A stretch of DNA of 64,000 nt from JABDMH01 sp965223025 (GTDB lineage Bacteria; Bacteroidota; Bacteroidia; Chitinophagales; Saprospiraceae), in assembly GCA_965223025.1 (NCBI GenBank), contig CBDCVP010000023.1, positions 2,914,001-2,978,000 of the forward strand, read 5' to 3'. Below, piece after piece: positions 36,901 through 45,888 of the stretch. Positions within the stretch are counted from its first letter, which is position 1, and each line of letters starts with the position of its first letter. The position numbers and the translations under genes are program-made. The notes beneath the pieces were generated by a model. The model was not told where the DNA came from. It saw only the letters and a program-made list of their open reading frames with translations, and searched no databases.

Positions 36901-38130
36901 GACATTCTTGGAACTCTCGGCTTGCTGAAACTCCTGATATTCCGTGGAAAATTGGGACCTCCCAAACAAACCTCCACCTTCCGTTCCAATCCAGAGGTTT
37001 CTATCGCTATCTTCAAAAATCGATCTGATTTTTCGATAATTTCTACCATTGCGATTCAGATTCAAACCATAGTGCATGAACTTCTTGCGTGAAGGATCAA
37101 AATTGTTGACTCCTCCCCCATTGGTTCCTATCCAAATGATTCCAGCATTGTCTTTGAAAAGTGATTTAACCACATTGTGATTTAGACTGTATGGATTCTC
37201 CACTTTAGAAGTAAATATCCCTTTGGGCACCAGTGGTGAATTCCGTCTCGGTTGCTCGAATGACAGTAAGCCCTCATTTGTGCCGCTCCAGATCACTCCG
37301 TGATCGTCACCGATCAAGGCTCTGTGGTCAGGTGTATTGCTCACCCTCTTAAAACTATGGAGGTCACCTGGTGTAGTCTGATGGTACAGTCCCTCGTAGG
37401 TACCCACTACCAGCCCACCTTGTGAGTCAAGGATAATGCATGTCACTTCCTGAGGATCAACATCGTCCGTGATTCGCACGCGAGTGATGTCAAATTCATG
37501 ATCGCTGTGCTCAACACATTGAAATAAACCAAATCCAGTGCCAATCCAGATGGCTCCTCTCCGGTCCTCGGCAATATTGTACACGATATTGGGGCTCATG
37601 AACCCTAGTTTCAATCTGAGAAAGGTAAGAGCATCGGCCTTCTTAGCACCGGGTTGCAACAAGGTCAGACCATCTAGGGAACCGATCCAAACCCGTCCTT
37701 TCGAATCCTTAAAAAGGTGCATGATATGGTCATCGGTCAGCGTTGTACTATCGTCTGGGACATGGCGATACTCGGTGAATTTCTCTGTTTCTGGATCAAA
37801 ACAATTGAGACCTGATCCGGTAGTTCCTATCCAGATGTTACCATGCAAGTCCTCGGTCACACTAAAAATGATGTTACTGTTGATCGCATTGGAATCATCT
37901 GGCGAAGGCTGAAACTGGGTGAATGTATAACCATCATACCTGTTCAGACCATCGTCTGTACCAAACCACATAAATCCCCTCCGATCCTGATAAATGCAGT
38001 TGACCACATCTTCAGATAAACCCTGGGCAGTAGTGATGTGCTCGAAACGCACCTGATCCTCCTGGGCGTGGAGACCCATTGCCAGGTAGACCGTCAAGAA
38101 GATCATTGTGCTACGCAGCATCCATGTCAT
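33943..38130 (-). CDS. Hybrid two-component system sensor-regulator (HTCS, reg_prop type)
   Basis: Single-chain sensor and transcription factor of about 1395 residues from ATG 38130 (GTG 38157 is also in frame). Order of parts: signal peptide ending GLHAQ; periplasmic reg_prop beta-propeller repeats (for example GFMWFGTDDGLNRYDG and GNLWIGTNRGLTKFDP) over about 25-700; Y_Y_Y domain at about 735-800; one membrane helix at about 803-830. Inside the cell come HisKA (FFTNISHELRTPL, His869), HATPase (GAGIGLSYTKSL), a receiver domain (VSDVMMPEMNG, Asp1190) and a C-terminal AraC-type helix-turn-helix. Such regulators bind a polysaccharide breakdown product and activate the linked susCD and enzyme genes. 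It lies between GH29 and GH78 genes, which it probably controls. Confidence 0.96.
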   Translation of the reverse strand: MTWMLRSTMIFLTVYLAMGLHAQEDQVRFEHITTAQGLSEDVVNCIYQDRRGFMWFGTDDGLNRYDGYTFTQFQPSPDDSNAINSNIIFSVTEDLHGNIWIGTTGSGLNCFDPETEKFTEYRHVPDDSTTLTDDHIMHLFKDSKGRVWIGSLDGLTLLQPGAKKADALTFLRLKLGFMSPNIVYNIAEDRRGAIWIGTGFGLFQCVEHSDHEFDITRVRITDDVDPQEVTCIILDSQGGLVVGTYEGLYHQTTPGDLHSFKRVSNTPDHRALIGDDHGVIWSGTNEGLLSFEQPRRNSPLVPKGIFTSKVENPYSLNHNVVKSLFKDNAGIIWIGTNGGGVNNFDPSRKKFMHYGLNLNRNGRNYRKIRSIFEDSDRNLWIGTEGGGLFGRSQFSTEYQEFQQAESSKNVFAIEEVVQRGEKYLFVGSGDRPFLRKLKVTAGMIQSAIPVATDRGSIFALLQDAQQDLWIGTYNRGLLRWRYDPGKDAYSEVVFEATGESGGLSNNIIRKLMQDRKGNIWIATGDGLNMIEADQVGEPQPTFRVFRHIKDDRNSLSHNYIFDIYESTSGQIWIATFGGGLNKVEFRGPDKKAYFIRYMEEDGLGDNSVKSIEEDIDGNLWIGTNRGLTKFDPQRVIFQNYLVNDGLQGHEFLEGASCKTSDGTLLFGGVNGFNVFYPQQIADDRTAPSVTLTKLYVNNRAVGPSELVNHKVILSKPLSVTKEIELRYNQNDFSVEFSALAYTGSSHYRYAFFLEGYHDQWVEEDADQRHATFTNLSHGEYILSVKSCARNNVWSAQPTQLAITIKPPPWLTWYAYLFYALLVIFGLLLYRRYTIIGVHEKHELMMERMEREKLEELNQMKLRFFTNISHELRTPLTLIISPLEHILTKGKSITPDKLLQHYHYMYKNSKYLLRLVNQLLDFRKLDQGSLTIRVGEADVIDFILETTEPFQFVANKKNIVFRVVYDRHFDAYFDPEVLEKILYNLLSNAFKFTPSGGEVVLEVKDTATGTRRQRSTSPLLEISVQDSGPGISRTKLRKIFERFYKDGSRAENKDGAGIGLSYTKSLIELHRGSIQVENIREGGAHFRVWLPKSRSAYLKSEIVRDQMAYFQLSSDPLDYMVVEPIVPASIEGGSGDVEELLPLLLCVDDHTDIRRFIRDGLASDFRIIDAEDGKSGYELALSSLPDIIVSDVMMPEMNGFELCHALKSNPFTSHIPIILLTAKTSDKDEIEGFETGADAYVVKPFKLHVLKAQLLNIHLQRESLKKRFRNEVITEPADVTVTSADEEFLQKAMAIIEEHMGDSEFNVEALVKEMHISRSKIYLKLKALTGQSSSEFIRTVRLKRAIQLLVQSDFSIKEVMFMTGFNSASYFSKCFKKQFGVVPSEYLKQQRKSVEL

Positions 38131-38492
38131 AATATGAAAATCGTCTTTTTTCACCACATTCTGTTCACTTTCGTCTCAAAGTTTGTGGTCAGATCGAGTG
38201 CTACCTGAGTCCACTTAGGTAGTAACCAAGCCAAATGTGGGCGACCACAATGAGGCAAGAATCCGCTGCCTACCAGGTGATTTCTACTACAGAAGCTACC
38301 GTGTTGGCAATGGCATCTTTCACACTTTCTCTCAAGTCATACATCCCATCATCTCACGATTTCATTTGTTATAGGTGATAAGCCAACAAGGATTTTTCTG
38401 TACTTTGCATTTCCAATCAGCGAGCAATTTCCTAACCGGTGTAAAACCAGCGGATTCGAGAATAGCACCAAAACACTTCATCGATAATAATT
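38131..38492. promoter_or_regulatory. Divergent control region between the HTCS and GH78 genes
   Basis: About 360 bases with no supported gene. It should contain the promoters for both divergent genes and perhaps the regulator's operator. A TACTTTGC sequence at 38401-38408, with one base less in the spacer than TAnnTTTG, lies about 85 bases before the GH78 start. Confidence 0.35.
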
Positions 38493-41204
38493 ATGAAAAT
38501 AGCATCTACTTTCCTCCACCTTGTTCTTCCCCTGCTTTGTTCTGCTGGAATCAAAGTGACAAATCTCACCTGTGAGTACCACAATAATCCCATCGGCATT
38601 GATGTGAAACAACCCAGGCTCAGTTGGCAGATAGAGAGTGAAGGATTTAATGTAACACAAACGGCCTATGAAATCAAGGTGGCTGACACACCGAAAAATT
38701 TATCGATCAGCGGCAAACAGATTTGGACTTCTGGTAAAATTTCATCTGACCAATCGATCCACATAGTCTATGCAGGTCCAGCGCTGAAATCCGGGCAGCG
38801 AGTTTACTGGCAGGTAAGGATTTGGGATAATGGCCAGCATGAATCTGAATGGAGTGAGGTAGCATTCTGGGAAATGGGTATCTTGAACGATGCACTTTGG
38901 GAGGCTTCCTGGATCACGATGAAGGGGGAGAAAAAAAGTGATCAATCTCTGCCTAGTCAGTATTATCGTACTACATTTTCGACGCTCAAAGATGTGCGCT
39001 CGGCAAGAATATATGCGACCTCACTTGGTCTTTATCAATTATTTCTAAACGGCCGGAAAGTAGGAGACCAATTATTCACGCCTGGTTTTACCAGCTATCA
39101 CAAACGCCTGCAATATCAAACCTACGATGTGACCGATCTACTACAAAAAGATAATGTACTTGGGGCTATGGTGGGTGATGGCTGGTATCGTGGATATCTT
39201 GGGTGGAATGGATTGCGCAGCTACTATGGAGACCATCTGGCTCTATTTGCGCAACTGGAGATAAAATATACCGATGGTAGTACTCAAACAGTCACGTCGG
39301 ATGAAAACTGGAAATCATCGTATGGTGCCATTGTCGCATCAGACATCTATAATGGTGAAAGATATGATGCACGCCGGGAAATGGATGGCTGGGCAAGGGC
39401 CGGATTCAATGACGCCACCTGGACGGCCGTGGATGTACTCAATCCTCCAGGAGGAAAACTCGTTGCCTCGAATGGTCCACCTGTCCGTGCCATGGAAGAA
39501 ATAAAACCCGAGAAAATGATCCGGACGCCTAAAGGTGAATTGGTTTTCGACCTGGGTCAAAACATTGTGGGTTGGGCACGCCTGCGTGTCAGCGGGAAAA
39601 CGGGTGACGTGGTAACGCTGAAGTTTGCTGAAGCACTGGATAAAGAGGGAAATTTTTTCACTAAGAATCTTCGTGCGGCAAAGGCTACCGATACCTATAT
39701 TTTGAGAGGTGCCGGAGAAGAAATATTTGAGCCACATTTCACCTTCCATGGCTTTCGATACATCAAGGTAGAGGGATATCCAGGCACACCAACCATCCAG
39801 GATATTACTGGAATTGTCATCCATTCTGATATGACAAAAACCGGTACTTTCTCTTGCTCTGATTCTTTGATTAATCAATTGCAGAGTAATATTCAATGGA
39901 GTCAGAGGGATAATTTTCTAGATATTCCTACCGATTGCCCACAACGTGATGAAAGAGTAGGGTGGACTGGAGATGCACAGGTATTTAGCAAGACGGCTGC
40001 ATTTAATTTCGAGGTGGCTTCCTTTTATACCAAATGGCTGAAGGACTTAGCGGCAGATCAGCTTCCCGATGGCATGGTACCCCATGTGATTCCCGATATG
40101 TGGGGTGGCAAGGGTGGTGCTACCGCTTGGGGAGACGCTGCAGTCATAGTACCCTGGACGGTATACCTGGCCTATGGCGACCAAAGAGTTTTGGCAGAGC
40201 AATATGAGAGCATGAGTGGCTGGGTATCGTATATGATGGAAAGAGCTGGTGATGATTACTTATGGAATAATGCAAAAGACTGGCATTGGGGTGATTGGTT
40301 GGCCTATAGTTCTGATAAACCGGATTATCCTGGGGCTACCACAGAAAAAGACCTCATTGCCACAGCGTATTTCTTTCACTCCACACAAATTCTTGGCAAG
40401 GTAGCTCAGATTTTAAATAAAAAAGAGGATGCAGAGCGATGCCAGGAGCTGGCAGACAAAATCAAAAAAGCTTTCATCCATGAATTTACCACCGCTAGTG
40501 GCCGGCTAGTCTCGCACACACAAACAGCCTATGCCCTGGCACTATCATTCGATTTATTGCCAGAGGAGATAATAGCGCATTCAGCCCACTACTTTTCGGG
40601 CGAGGTGGAAAAGTTTGGTCATCTGACAACGGGATTCGTCGGAACACCCCTGCTCTGTCCGACCCTTTCTAAGATTGGACGGGAGGATCTGGCATTTATG
40701 CTTTTAAATCGCAAGGAGTATCCTTCTTGGCTTTATCCAGTGACACAAGGAGCCACAACTATATGGGAAAGGTGGGATACTCAGAAGCCTGATGGCACCA
40801 TTATAGATGGGATGAACAGTTTTAATCACTATGCCTATGGGGCCATCGGTGAATGGTTGTACCAGCATGTTGCCGGTATAAAAATGGATCCCGAGCAGCC
40901 TGGATATAAACACATCTTACTCAGTCCTCATCCTGGAGGGGGATTGACGGCTGTCAAGGCAGAGCATAGGTCTATGTATGGACTGATCAGGTCCTCCTGG
41001 GCAATACAGGATGATCGCTTTATCTATCATGTTTCTATACCTGCAAACACCACGGCATCCATTACATTACCCAAAACAAACTCTCCAACAGTCGAGGTAA
41101 CAACCGATAAGACCGTGGCAAACATCGTGATAAATTCCGAGGAAAGAGGAGAATTGAGGTTGGGTTCGGGCACTTACCAATTGGTGACCGATCTGGCTGA
41201 CTGA
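38493..41204 (+). CDS. Alpha-L-rhamnosidase (GH78)
   Basis: Secreted glycosidase of 903 residues with a signal peptide (residues 1-18). Domains in order: N-terminal Bac_rhamnosid_N-type beta-sandwiches beginning VTNLTCEYHNNPIGID, with VYWQVRIWD; a middle domain with LFLNGRKVGDQLFTPGFTSY and GDGWYRGYLGW; the (alpha/alpha)6 catalytic barrel; and a C-terminal sandwich. The barrel holds the family motif DCPQRDERVGWTGD, with Asp481, the likely general acid Glu487 and Asp494. GATTIWERWD contains the presumed base Glu759. It cleaves terminal alpha-L-rhamnose. Divergent from the HTCS, it is a probable target of that regulator. This gene is the best evidence for a rhamnose-containing substrate. Confidence 0.95.
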   Translation: MKIASTFLHLVLPLLCSAGIKVTNLTCEYHNNPIGIDVKQPRLSWQIESEGFNVTQTAYEIKVADTPKNLSISGKQIWTSGKISSDQSIHIVYAGPALKSGQRVYWQVRIWDNGQHESEWSEVAFWEMGILNDALWEASWITMKGEKKSDQSLPSQYYRTTFSTLKDVRSARIYATSLGLYQLFLNGRKVGDQLFTPGFTSYHKRLQYQTYDVTDLLQKDNVLGAMVGDGWYRGYLGWNGLRSYYGDHLALFAQLEIKYTDGSTQTVTSDENWKSSYGAIVASDIYNGERYDARREMDGWARAGFNDATWTAVDVLNPPGGKLVASNGPPVRAMEEIKPEKMIRTPKGELVFDLGQNIVGWARLRVSGKTGDVVTLKFAEALDKEGNFFTKNLRAAKATDTYILRGAGEEIFEPHFTFHGFRYIKVEGYPGTPTIQDITGIVIHSDMTKTGTFSCSDSLINQLQSNIQWSQRDNFLDIPTDCPQRDERVGWTGDAQVFSKTAAFNFEVASFYTKWLKDLAADQLPDGMVPHVIPDMWGGKGGATAWGDAAVIVPWTVYLAYGDQRVLAEQYESMSGWVSYMMERAGDDYLWNNAKDWHWGDWLAYSSDKPDYPGATTEKDLIATAYFFHSTQILGKVAQILNKKEDAERCQELADKIKKAFIHEFTTASGRLVSHTQTAYALALSFDLLPEEIIAHSAHYFSGEVEKFGHLTTGFVGTPLLCPTLSKIGREDLAFMLLNRKEYPSWLYPVTQGATTIWERWDTQKPDGTIIDGMNSFNHYAYGAIGEWLYQHVAGIKMDPEQPGYKHILLSPHPGGGLTAVKAEHRSMYGLIRSSWAIQDDRFIYHVSIPANTTASITLPKTNSPTVEVTTDKTVANIVINSEERGELRLGSGTYQLVTDLAD

Positions 41205-41255
41205 CCAAGGTCTTGGTCGTATTCGAAAGACGCAGTTGATTTCTCACCCGGAGAA

Positions 41256-42281
41256 TCAAGGTTGTCCGGAAGAATTCAGTGGGGGTTTCCTCATCAAGTC
41301 CTCAATAATGTCTGACAGGATCTTTGGATGGACCTGCAAATTAACATATTGTTGCAAGCCAGCACCTTTGGTCCACTGAGTGTGTCCATCGGAATAAACA
41401 ATAATTCGCCCCGGCTCCGAGACACTCCAGATTGGATTGTCTGGTCCACGTACGGCCAACATCACTGTTGCCTGATCATAACTCGGCTTACCGTGGTCAA
41501 TAGCAAATCCCCCTCTGAAAGGACGCAGTTCAAAAGCACGTCTGACAGGATTTACCGTGGGGGTTTCACTAAGCCCGGCACCAGTGTATATCACAGCTCC
41601 CACCTCAAAGCCCTGCCAGTAGATCCATCCGGGCCAGTGGCCACCGACATATATGGCCGCACCTGGGTCTAGTCTTACATTTGTCTCTGGCCTGGAAGTC
41701 CTGGGAAAACCACCACCCATGATCACAGTGTATTTTACCTTTCTTTGAATCAATTCTGATCCATTAAGCGGACTATATTCATCACCTTTAGATCGAAGGA
41801 GGTCTTCCAGATTACTCAACAAGCCCACACTGCAAATCACTACAGAGCTGTCCTTTTGTGCAGCAAGGGTCCTACGATAGATGGTTAGTGCATCTGGAAG
41901 CAATTCATCCGCGGGTGAATCATGTACAAACTCATCTCGAAGTGCTGGTGTGTAAGGACTGGGTCGTGGTTTCCCAATCCCCCCGTCTTTATCCGTGCCA
42001 ATTGGAATATTTGGCCTACCGTAGAACGAGTTGATGGCATCTACAGCTGCACCTGAGGCATTGGCCGGATCGTTCCTATTCGTAAGCACCGCCAAGATCT
42101 CCACTTCTCCCAAATCTGCCAAAGCGTGCAAAACAGCCAGTGCCCCCGCATCATCACAGTCATTGGCCATGTCCGTATCAAATATGAGTAAAGTGGGTGC
42201 CTGACTTACTACATGCAACCAGGACATGCACGCAGCAACCATCAAAAAAACAATACGTCGAACTGAAAATATCGTCGTCAT
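41256..42281 (-). CDS. Exported nucleoside hydrolase-like protein
   Basis: Protein of 341 residues with an inosine/uridine-preferring nucleoside hydrolase fold. The Ca2+-binding N-terminal motif is complete: FDTDMANDCDDAGAL, with Asp35, Asp37, Asp41, Asp43 and Asp44. Further motifs are GTDKDGG, VVICSVGLLSNLEDLL and VIMGGGFPR. A signal peptide (about 1-27, ending VVSQ) indicates export, whereas most nucleoside hydrolases are cytoplasmic. It ends 52 bases from the convergent GH78 gene. It may hydrolyse nucleosides in the periplasm or another N- or O-glycoside; the natural substrate is unknown. Confidence 0.88.
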   Translation of the reverse strand: MTTIFSVRRIVFLMVAACMSWLHVVSQAPTLLIFDTDMANDCDDAGALAVLHALADLGEVEILAVLTNRNDPANASGAAVDAINSFYGRPNIPIGTDKDGGIGKPRPSPYTPALRDEFVHDSPADELLPDALTIYRRTLAAQKDSSVVICSVGLLSNLEDLLRSKGDEYSPLNGSELIQRKVKYTVIMGGGFPRTSRPETNVRLDPGAAIYVGGHWPGWIYWQGFEVGAVIYTGAGLSETPTVNPVRRAFELRPFRGGFAIDHGKPSYDQATVMLAVRGPDNPIWSVSEPGRIIVYSDGHTQWTKGAGLQQYVNLQVHPKILSDIIEDLMRKPPLNSSGQP

Positions 42282-42877
42282 AACGAAAATTGCCTTTGAG
42301 GAAAGTACGGGTAGTCAACATTTGCTGTTTGAGCAAACAAGAACAAGACATGATTTCGAATGTTCCATATATTTTCAGACGGCTAGTTGATATTCTTTCA
42401 TTAGAGAGTTTTAAATTTAGTGGTTTAGTAATTGTCAATGTCCACAGGGTATTCCTCAGGATTATTCATGATTCTAATCACACTTTATGTCACCGTCCTT
42501 TCACGTTCCATATTTCAGAGTTCTTTGACCTACGACCGGCTGTTTCAGCTAAAACCAGATTCATCATGTCATTATTCTCCTTTTTTTTAAACTTCAAAAC
42601 TCCCATCGATCAGGAACTGGCAAATCCTCTCAGTTTCCAAATCCTAATTGCCGATCAACATAACGAGCAATTCAACCTCCTCACAAGATTTCTCCGGAGA
42701 TAGACGTCAAAAACCTTTTCTAAGGTTAGAAGTCCTTTTTCTAAATGTCCAAGTCAAGTTATTAAAAGCTAGCATCTGCTATAAAAATACTTGTCCAAAA
42801 CTCTCCCCATATTAAATTCGCCCAAATTATCAGGCTTCGTAGGGCAGAGACCTCAGACCCCTTGTCCCATGTCTGGT
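42282..42877. other. Gene-free region of about 600 bases
   Basis: No supported gene. A 137-codon open frame on the plus strand (from 42290) has no signal peptide, no recognisable motif and odd composition, so it is not called. The right part contains near-matching pieces of T-rich sequence but no clear repeat. The region separates the nucleoside hydrolase from the third sulfatase, both on the minus strand. Confidence 0.4.
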
Positions 42878-44500
42878 CTATTTTCCCTCTTTAGACCATT
42901 TCTCCATTAATGAAATATTGTTTTCCAGGATTTTCAAGCGCTCGGGAAAGCGGCCTTTCAATCTGTTTCGATACAATGCCATATCACTCTCATACATCAC
43001 TTCTGACTCTGACTGTCTTCCCTTGTCACCTGAGGTTTCCATCCAACTATCGAGTCGTTTTCGCATCTCGTCAAGCTGCGATGAATACACTGGATCATCT
43101 GCGAGGTTTAGGATCTCATGGGGATCTGCCTGAAGGTCATAGAGTTCTTCAGCAGGCCGACGATCTCGGAAAAGCAGTGACTGGACTTGATCTAGTTCTC
43201 CCCTGGCATGGCATTTTCGCAGTGCCATGAGAATAGCCTTAGCATCTTTATAGGCATTTGGCTGAAGGTATGGACGCTCAGGTAAGAAATTTCGAATATA
43301 TTTAAACTCGTGGGTACGCACAGATCGTATGTGATCAACGGTCTCATCACAGCGGTCGCGGGCGGCAAATACCGCCTCTCGGGCTATATAGTCCTCGGCC
43401 AGAATATCCTTCGCCTGCATCACCTGCGGGAGATCAATTCCAGCGGCTCCCAAAGACAAGGCGGCGATATCGATATGCTCAACCAAATCATTCCTGACCG
43501 ATCCGGCCTCTATCCCAGGTCCTGCAATAATCAGCGGCACATGCAGACCTTCATCATAGAGAAACTGCTTACCTCGGGCATGGCTAATGCCATGATCGGT
43601 CATAAATACCACCAGGGTTTGATCTAATATTTCTTCGGCCTCCAGTCGCTGAATCACTTCGCCAACCATCGCATCCGTGAGTCGCACTGACTCAAGATAG
43701 GCCAGCCAATCTTTAAGAATACTTGAATCTTCGGGATAATAGGGAGGTAGCTCCACCACATCTAATGAAGTCCTGCTACCCAGCTTTTGTGCAGCTTGAT
43801 TAGTCACATTTTCCCAACTGTCGGGATGTGCACCCCGAAGCTTCCCACCTCGGGTTTGAATCTGCGCAAAAAAGGGCTGGCCCTCCTTTCGCCCGGACCA
43901 ATCACTGCCGTGGTATACGGAGGTGTCCCACACAAAATTGTAGTCCGTCTTTCCCAATTTACCATTCATAGGCCAGCCGGTGAGGCAAGTGTAATATCCA
44001 GCCTCCCGGAATAACTCCGGCACCAATCTTACGTCCTTGGGTAGATGAATCTTTTTCTCACCACGACCACTGCGATGATGGTGTGATCCAATACTGGTCT
44101 GGTACATTCCGGTGATAAACGCTGAGCGACACGGTGAACAAACCGGCGCCGTGACGTAGGCATCAGTAAACTTCACGCCCCTGGCTGCCAACTGGTCTAC
44201 ATGGGGTGTTTGGATGGCAGTTTCACCATAACAACCAAAGTTGGCAGACATATCATCGGGAATGATCCAGACAACATTCGGTGTAGTTGATTCATTCACT
44301 TCATGGACTGCCCTGCAACCCAGCAGCAAACAGCTCCAGAGAAGACAGCATATTGTGCAGTAGGTACTTACATATCCGCTTGGAAATCTAGGATCATTCG
44401 CATTTTCAGTGAAATCATTCCTCCGAAAACAGTAGCCACGGGTATGATGTGCGAATATACTCAGACCTGCCAGCCTTTCAATCATGGTGTCATCTCTCAT
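42878..44500 (-). CDS. Sulfatase lipoprotein (S1 family, sulfamidase-like, CSPCR variant)
   Basis: Sulfatase of about 540 residues. The metal motif WIIPDDMSANFGCYG is standard. The signature reads CSPCR (near residues 121-125 counted from ATG 44500), with Cys where Ser is usual. The following FITGMYQTSIGSHHHRSG resembles sulfamidase-like S1 subfamilies. VVFMTDHGISHARGKQFLYDEGLHVPLI contains later core residues. A lipoprotein leader ending LLLGC is present, but 45-50 odd residues precede it. Possible starts are ATG 44500, ATG 44485 or TTG 44515; no start codon lies close to the leader. It probably desulfates a polysaccharide fragment. Confidence 0.9.
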   Translation of the reverse strand: MRDDTMIERLAGLSIFAHHTRGYCFRRNDFTENANDPRFPSGYVSTYCTICCLLWSCLLLGCRAVHEVNESTTPNVVWIIPDDMSANFGCYGETAIQTPHVDQLAARGVKFTDAYVTAPVCSPCRSAFITGMYQTSIGSHHHRSGRGEKKIHLPKDVRLVPELFREAGYYTCLTGWPMNGKLGKTDYNFVWDTSVYHGSDWSGRKEGQPFFAQIQTRGGKLRGAHPDSWENVTNQAAQKLGSRTSLDVVELPPYYPEDSSILKDWLAYLESVRLTDAMVGEVIQRLEAEEILDQTLVVFMTDHGISHARGKQFLYDEGLHVPLIIAGPGIEAGSVRNDLVEHIDIAALSLGAAGIDLPQVMQAKDILAEDYIAREAVFAARDRCDETVDHIRSVRTHEFKYIRNFLPERPYLQPNAYKDAKAILMALRKCHARGELDQVQSLLFRDRRPAEELYDLQADPHEILNLADDPVYSSQLDEMRKRLDSWMETSGDKGRQSESEVMYESDMALYRNRLKGRFPERLKILENNISLMEKWSKEGK

Positions 44501-44660
44501 TATTATCACTTTCAAAATTTATACTACAAGCTAAGAAATCCCTCCTTCAATCCTTTTCTTTTCCGAGAAAAACGATCACCTACCAAGATCTCACTCCTGC
44601 GGACCACAGGGAGCCCATAATGGGATACGCAATGAAGTGTCTTGGAAAAAAAGCCAGCCT

Positions 44661-45542
44661 CTAGCCGTCCCTGAAAAGAAAAGTTTCTCCTCCCTTTACA
44701 CCTGTTTCAAAGGCAAACACGCCTCCACTTTGGGGATAAGCTTCCAACTGATCTTGGTCCAGGCCCTGCCTGGCGGAAGTAATGTATAGGGTGGAATGCT
44801 GTTCACCACCAAAAGTACATGATGTGACATGCGGTGCGGGCACTTTGACTTTCTGCAGACAACTCCCTGTTAGGGGATCATATCTATGAACAGCCGCAGC
44901 TCCCCATAGGGCCACCCAAATGTGATCGTGCTCATCGATGGTCATGCCATCTGGAGATCCCAGAGTCTCGGGAATAGTTATGGCAGTTCTTTTCATCTCG
45001 ATACTTCCAGTTGCCTCATCGTAGTCATAGGCTACAATCTGTTGCGTCGGTGAATCTATATAGTACATCGTGGACCGGTCTCTTGACCAACATAGACCAT
45101 TGCTGATCGTCGTGGCCCTGACTTTGGTTTCGACAGAATCGGCTGTCACCATATATAAATTCCCAGCTCCAGGAACAGCCGCTTTTGCCATAGATCCTAT
45201 CCAAAATCTACCCGCTGGATCGCACTTTCCATCGTTCATGCGGTTGCCTAAAATATCATACTCCAATTGATTTATATAGCTCAGCGACCTATTGTCAAGA
45301 TCATAATGTGCAATTCCATCTTCAAGAGCGACCAAGATACCACCTTGGTCAGTGAGCACTGCCGCTCCAATCTTTTTCGCCACATTAAAAACTACATTGC
45401 TCCCAGAGAACACGTCCAATTGATGGAGCCTGCAATTTTCAATATCGACCCACCAAAGACATTTTCTACCTGGATCCCAAACAGGACCTTCTCCCAATTC
45501 CGCTTTAGCGTTATATACAAGTTTCGCTTCATCCATCTTCAT
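44661..45542 (-). CDS. SMP-30/gluconolactonase family sugar lactonase
   Basis: Cytoplasmic six-bladed propeller of about 293 residues from ATG 45542; the open frame runs further up to a TTG at 45629, but homology begins at AKAELGEGPVWDP. Family motifs include GEGPVW (metal-binding Glu), WWVDIENCRLH, RMNDGKCDPAGRFWIGSM (metal-binding Asn and Asp), ISNGLCWSRDRSTMYYIDS and GSPDGMTIDEHDHIWVALW. Enzymes of this family hydrolyse aldonolactones made by sugar dehydrogenases. The nearby SDR and Gfo/Idh genes on the opposite strand could supply such a lactone. The specific sugar is unknown. Confidence 0.92.
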   Translation of the reverse strand: MKMDEAKLVYNAKAELGEGPVWDPGRKCLWWVDIENCRLHQLDVFSGSNVVFNVAKKIGAAVLTDQGGILVALEDGIAHYDLDNRSLSYINQLEYDILGNRMNDGKCDPAGRFWIGSMAKAAVPGAGNLYMVTADSVETKVRATTISNGLCWSRDRSTMYYIDSPTQQIVAYDYDEATGSIEMKRTAITIPETLGSPDGMTIDEHDHIWVALWGAAAVHRYDPLTGSCLQKVKVPAPHVTSCTFGGEQHSTLYITSARQGLDQDQLEAYPQSGGVFAFETGVKGGETFLFRDG

Positions 45543-45888
45543 AAATTGATTATTTAAATCTAGAACCCTGCGGTGTTCTCCCCATAGCTCTACGAACCAC
45601 ATATTAAGACTTATTGCTTCATCTAGCAAATCAAAGGATTAATCAACCAATTCACACACTGGGAACACCAGATATCATCGTACCATAGATACGCCCGAAA
45701 CCATAGTCCAATTGCCAGTAAATATGGTCTTTCTGCCCAGAAATATCCTATATTGGCAACCATCAAATGGTCGAGCATACGATTTGGATCTTTTGGGATG
45801 TCTTCAAACGGTTGCGCATGTGGTGAACCAACTAGTATGACTATCTCCCATTGTTTGACAAGATCATGACTACTAAATACGCTAAGAA

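Noticed and set aside
42290..42703. 137-codon plus-strand open frame upstream of the nucleoside hydrolase gene
   Set aside because: No recognisable motif, no signal peptide and unusual composition; it lies in the presumed promoter region of the opposite-strand gene.
45630..45888. Search for an RNA gene or riboswitch between the lactonase and Gfo/Idh genes
   Set aside because: No stable stem or recognisable aptamer core was seen in these 259 bases.
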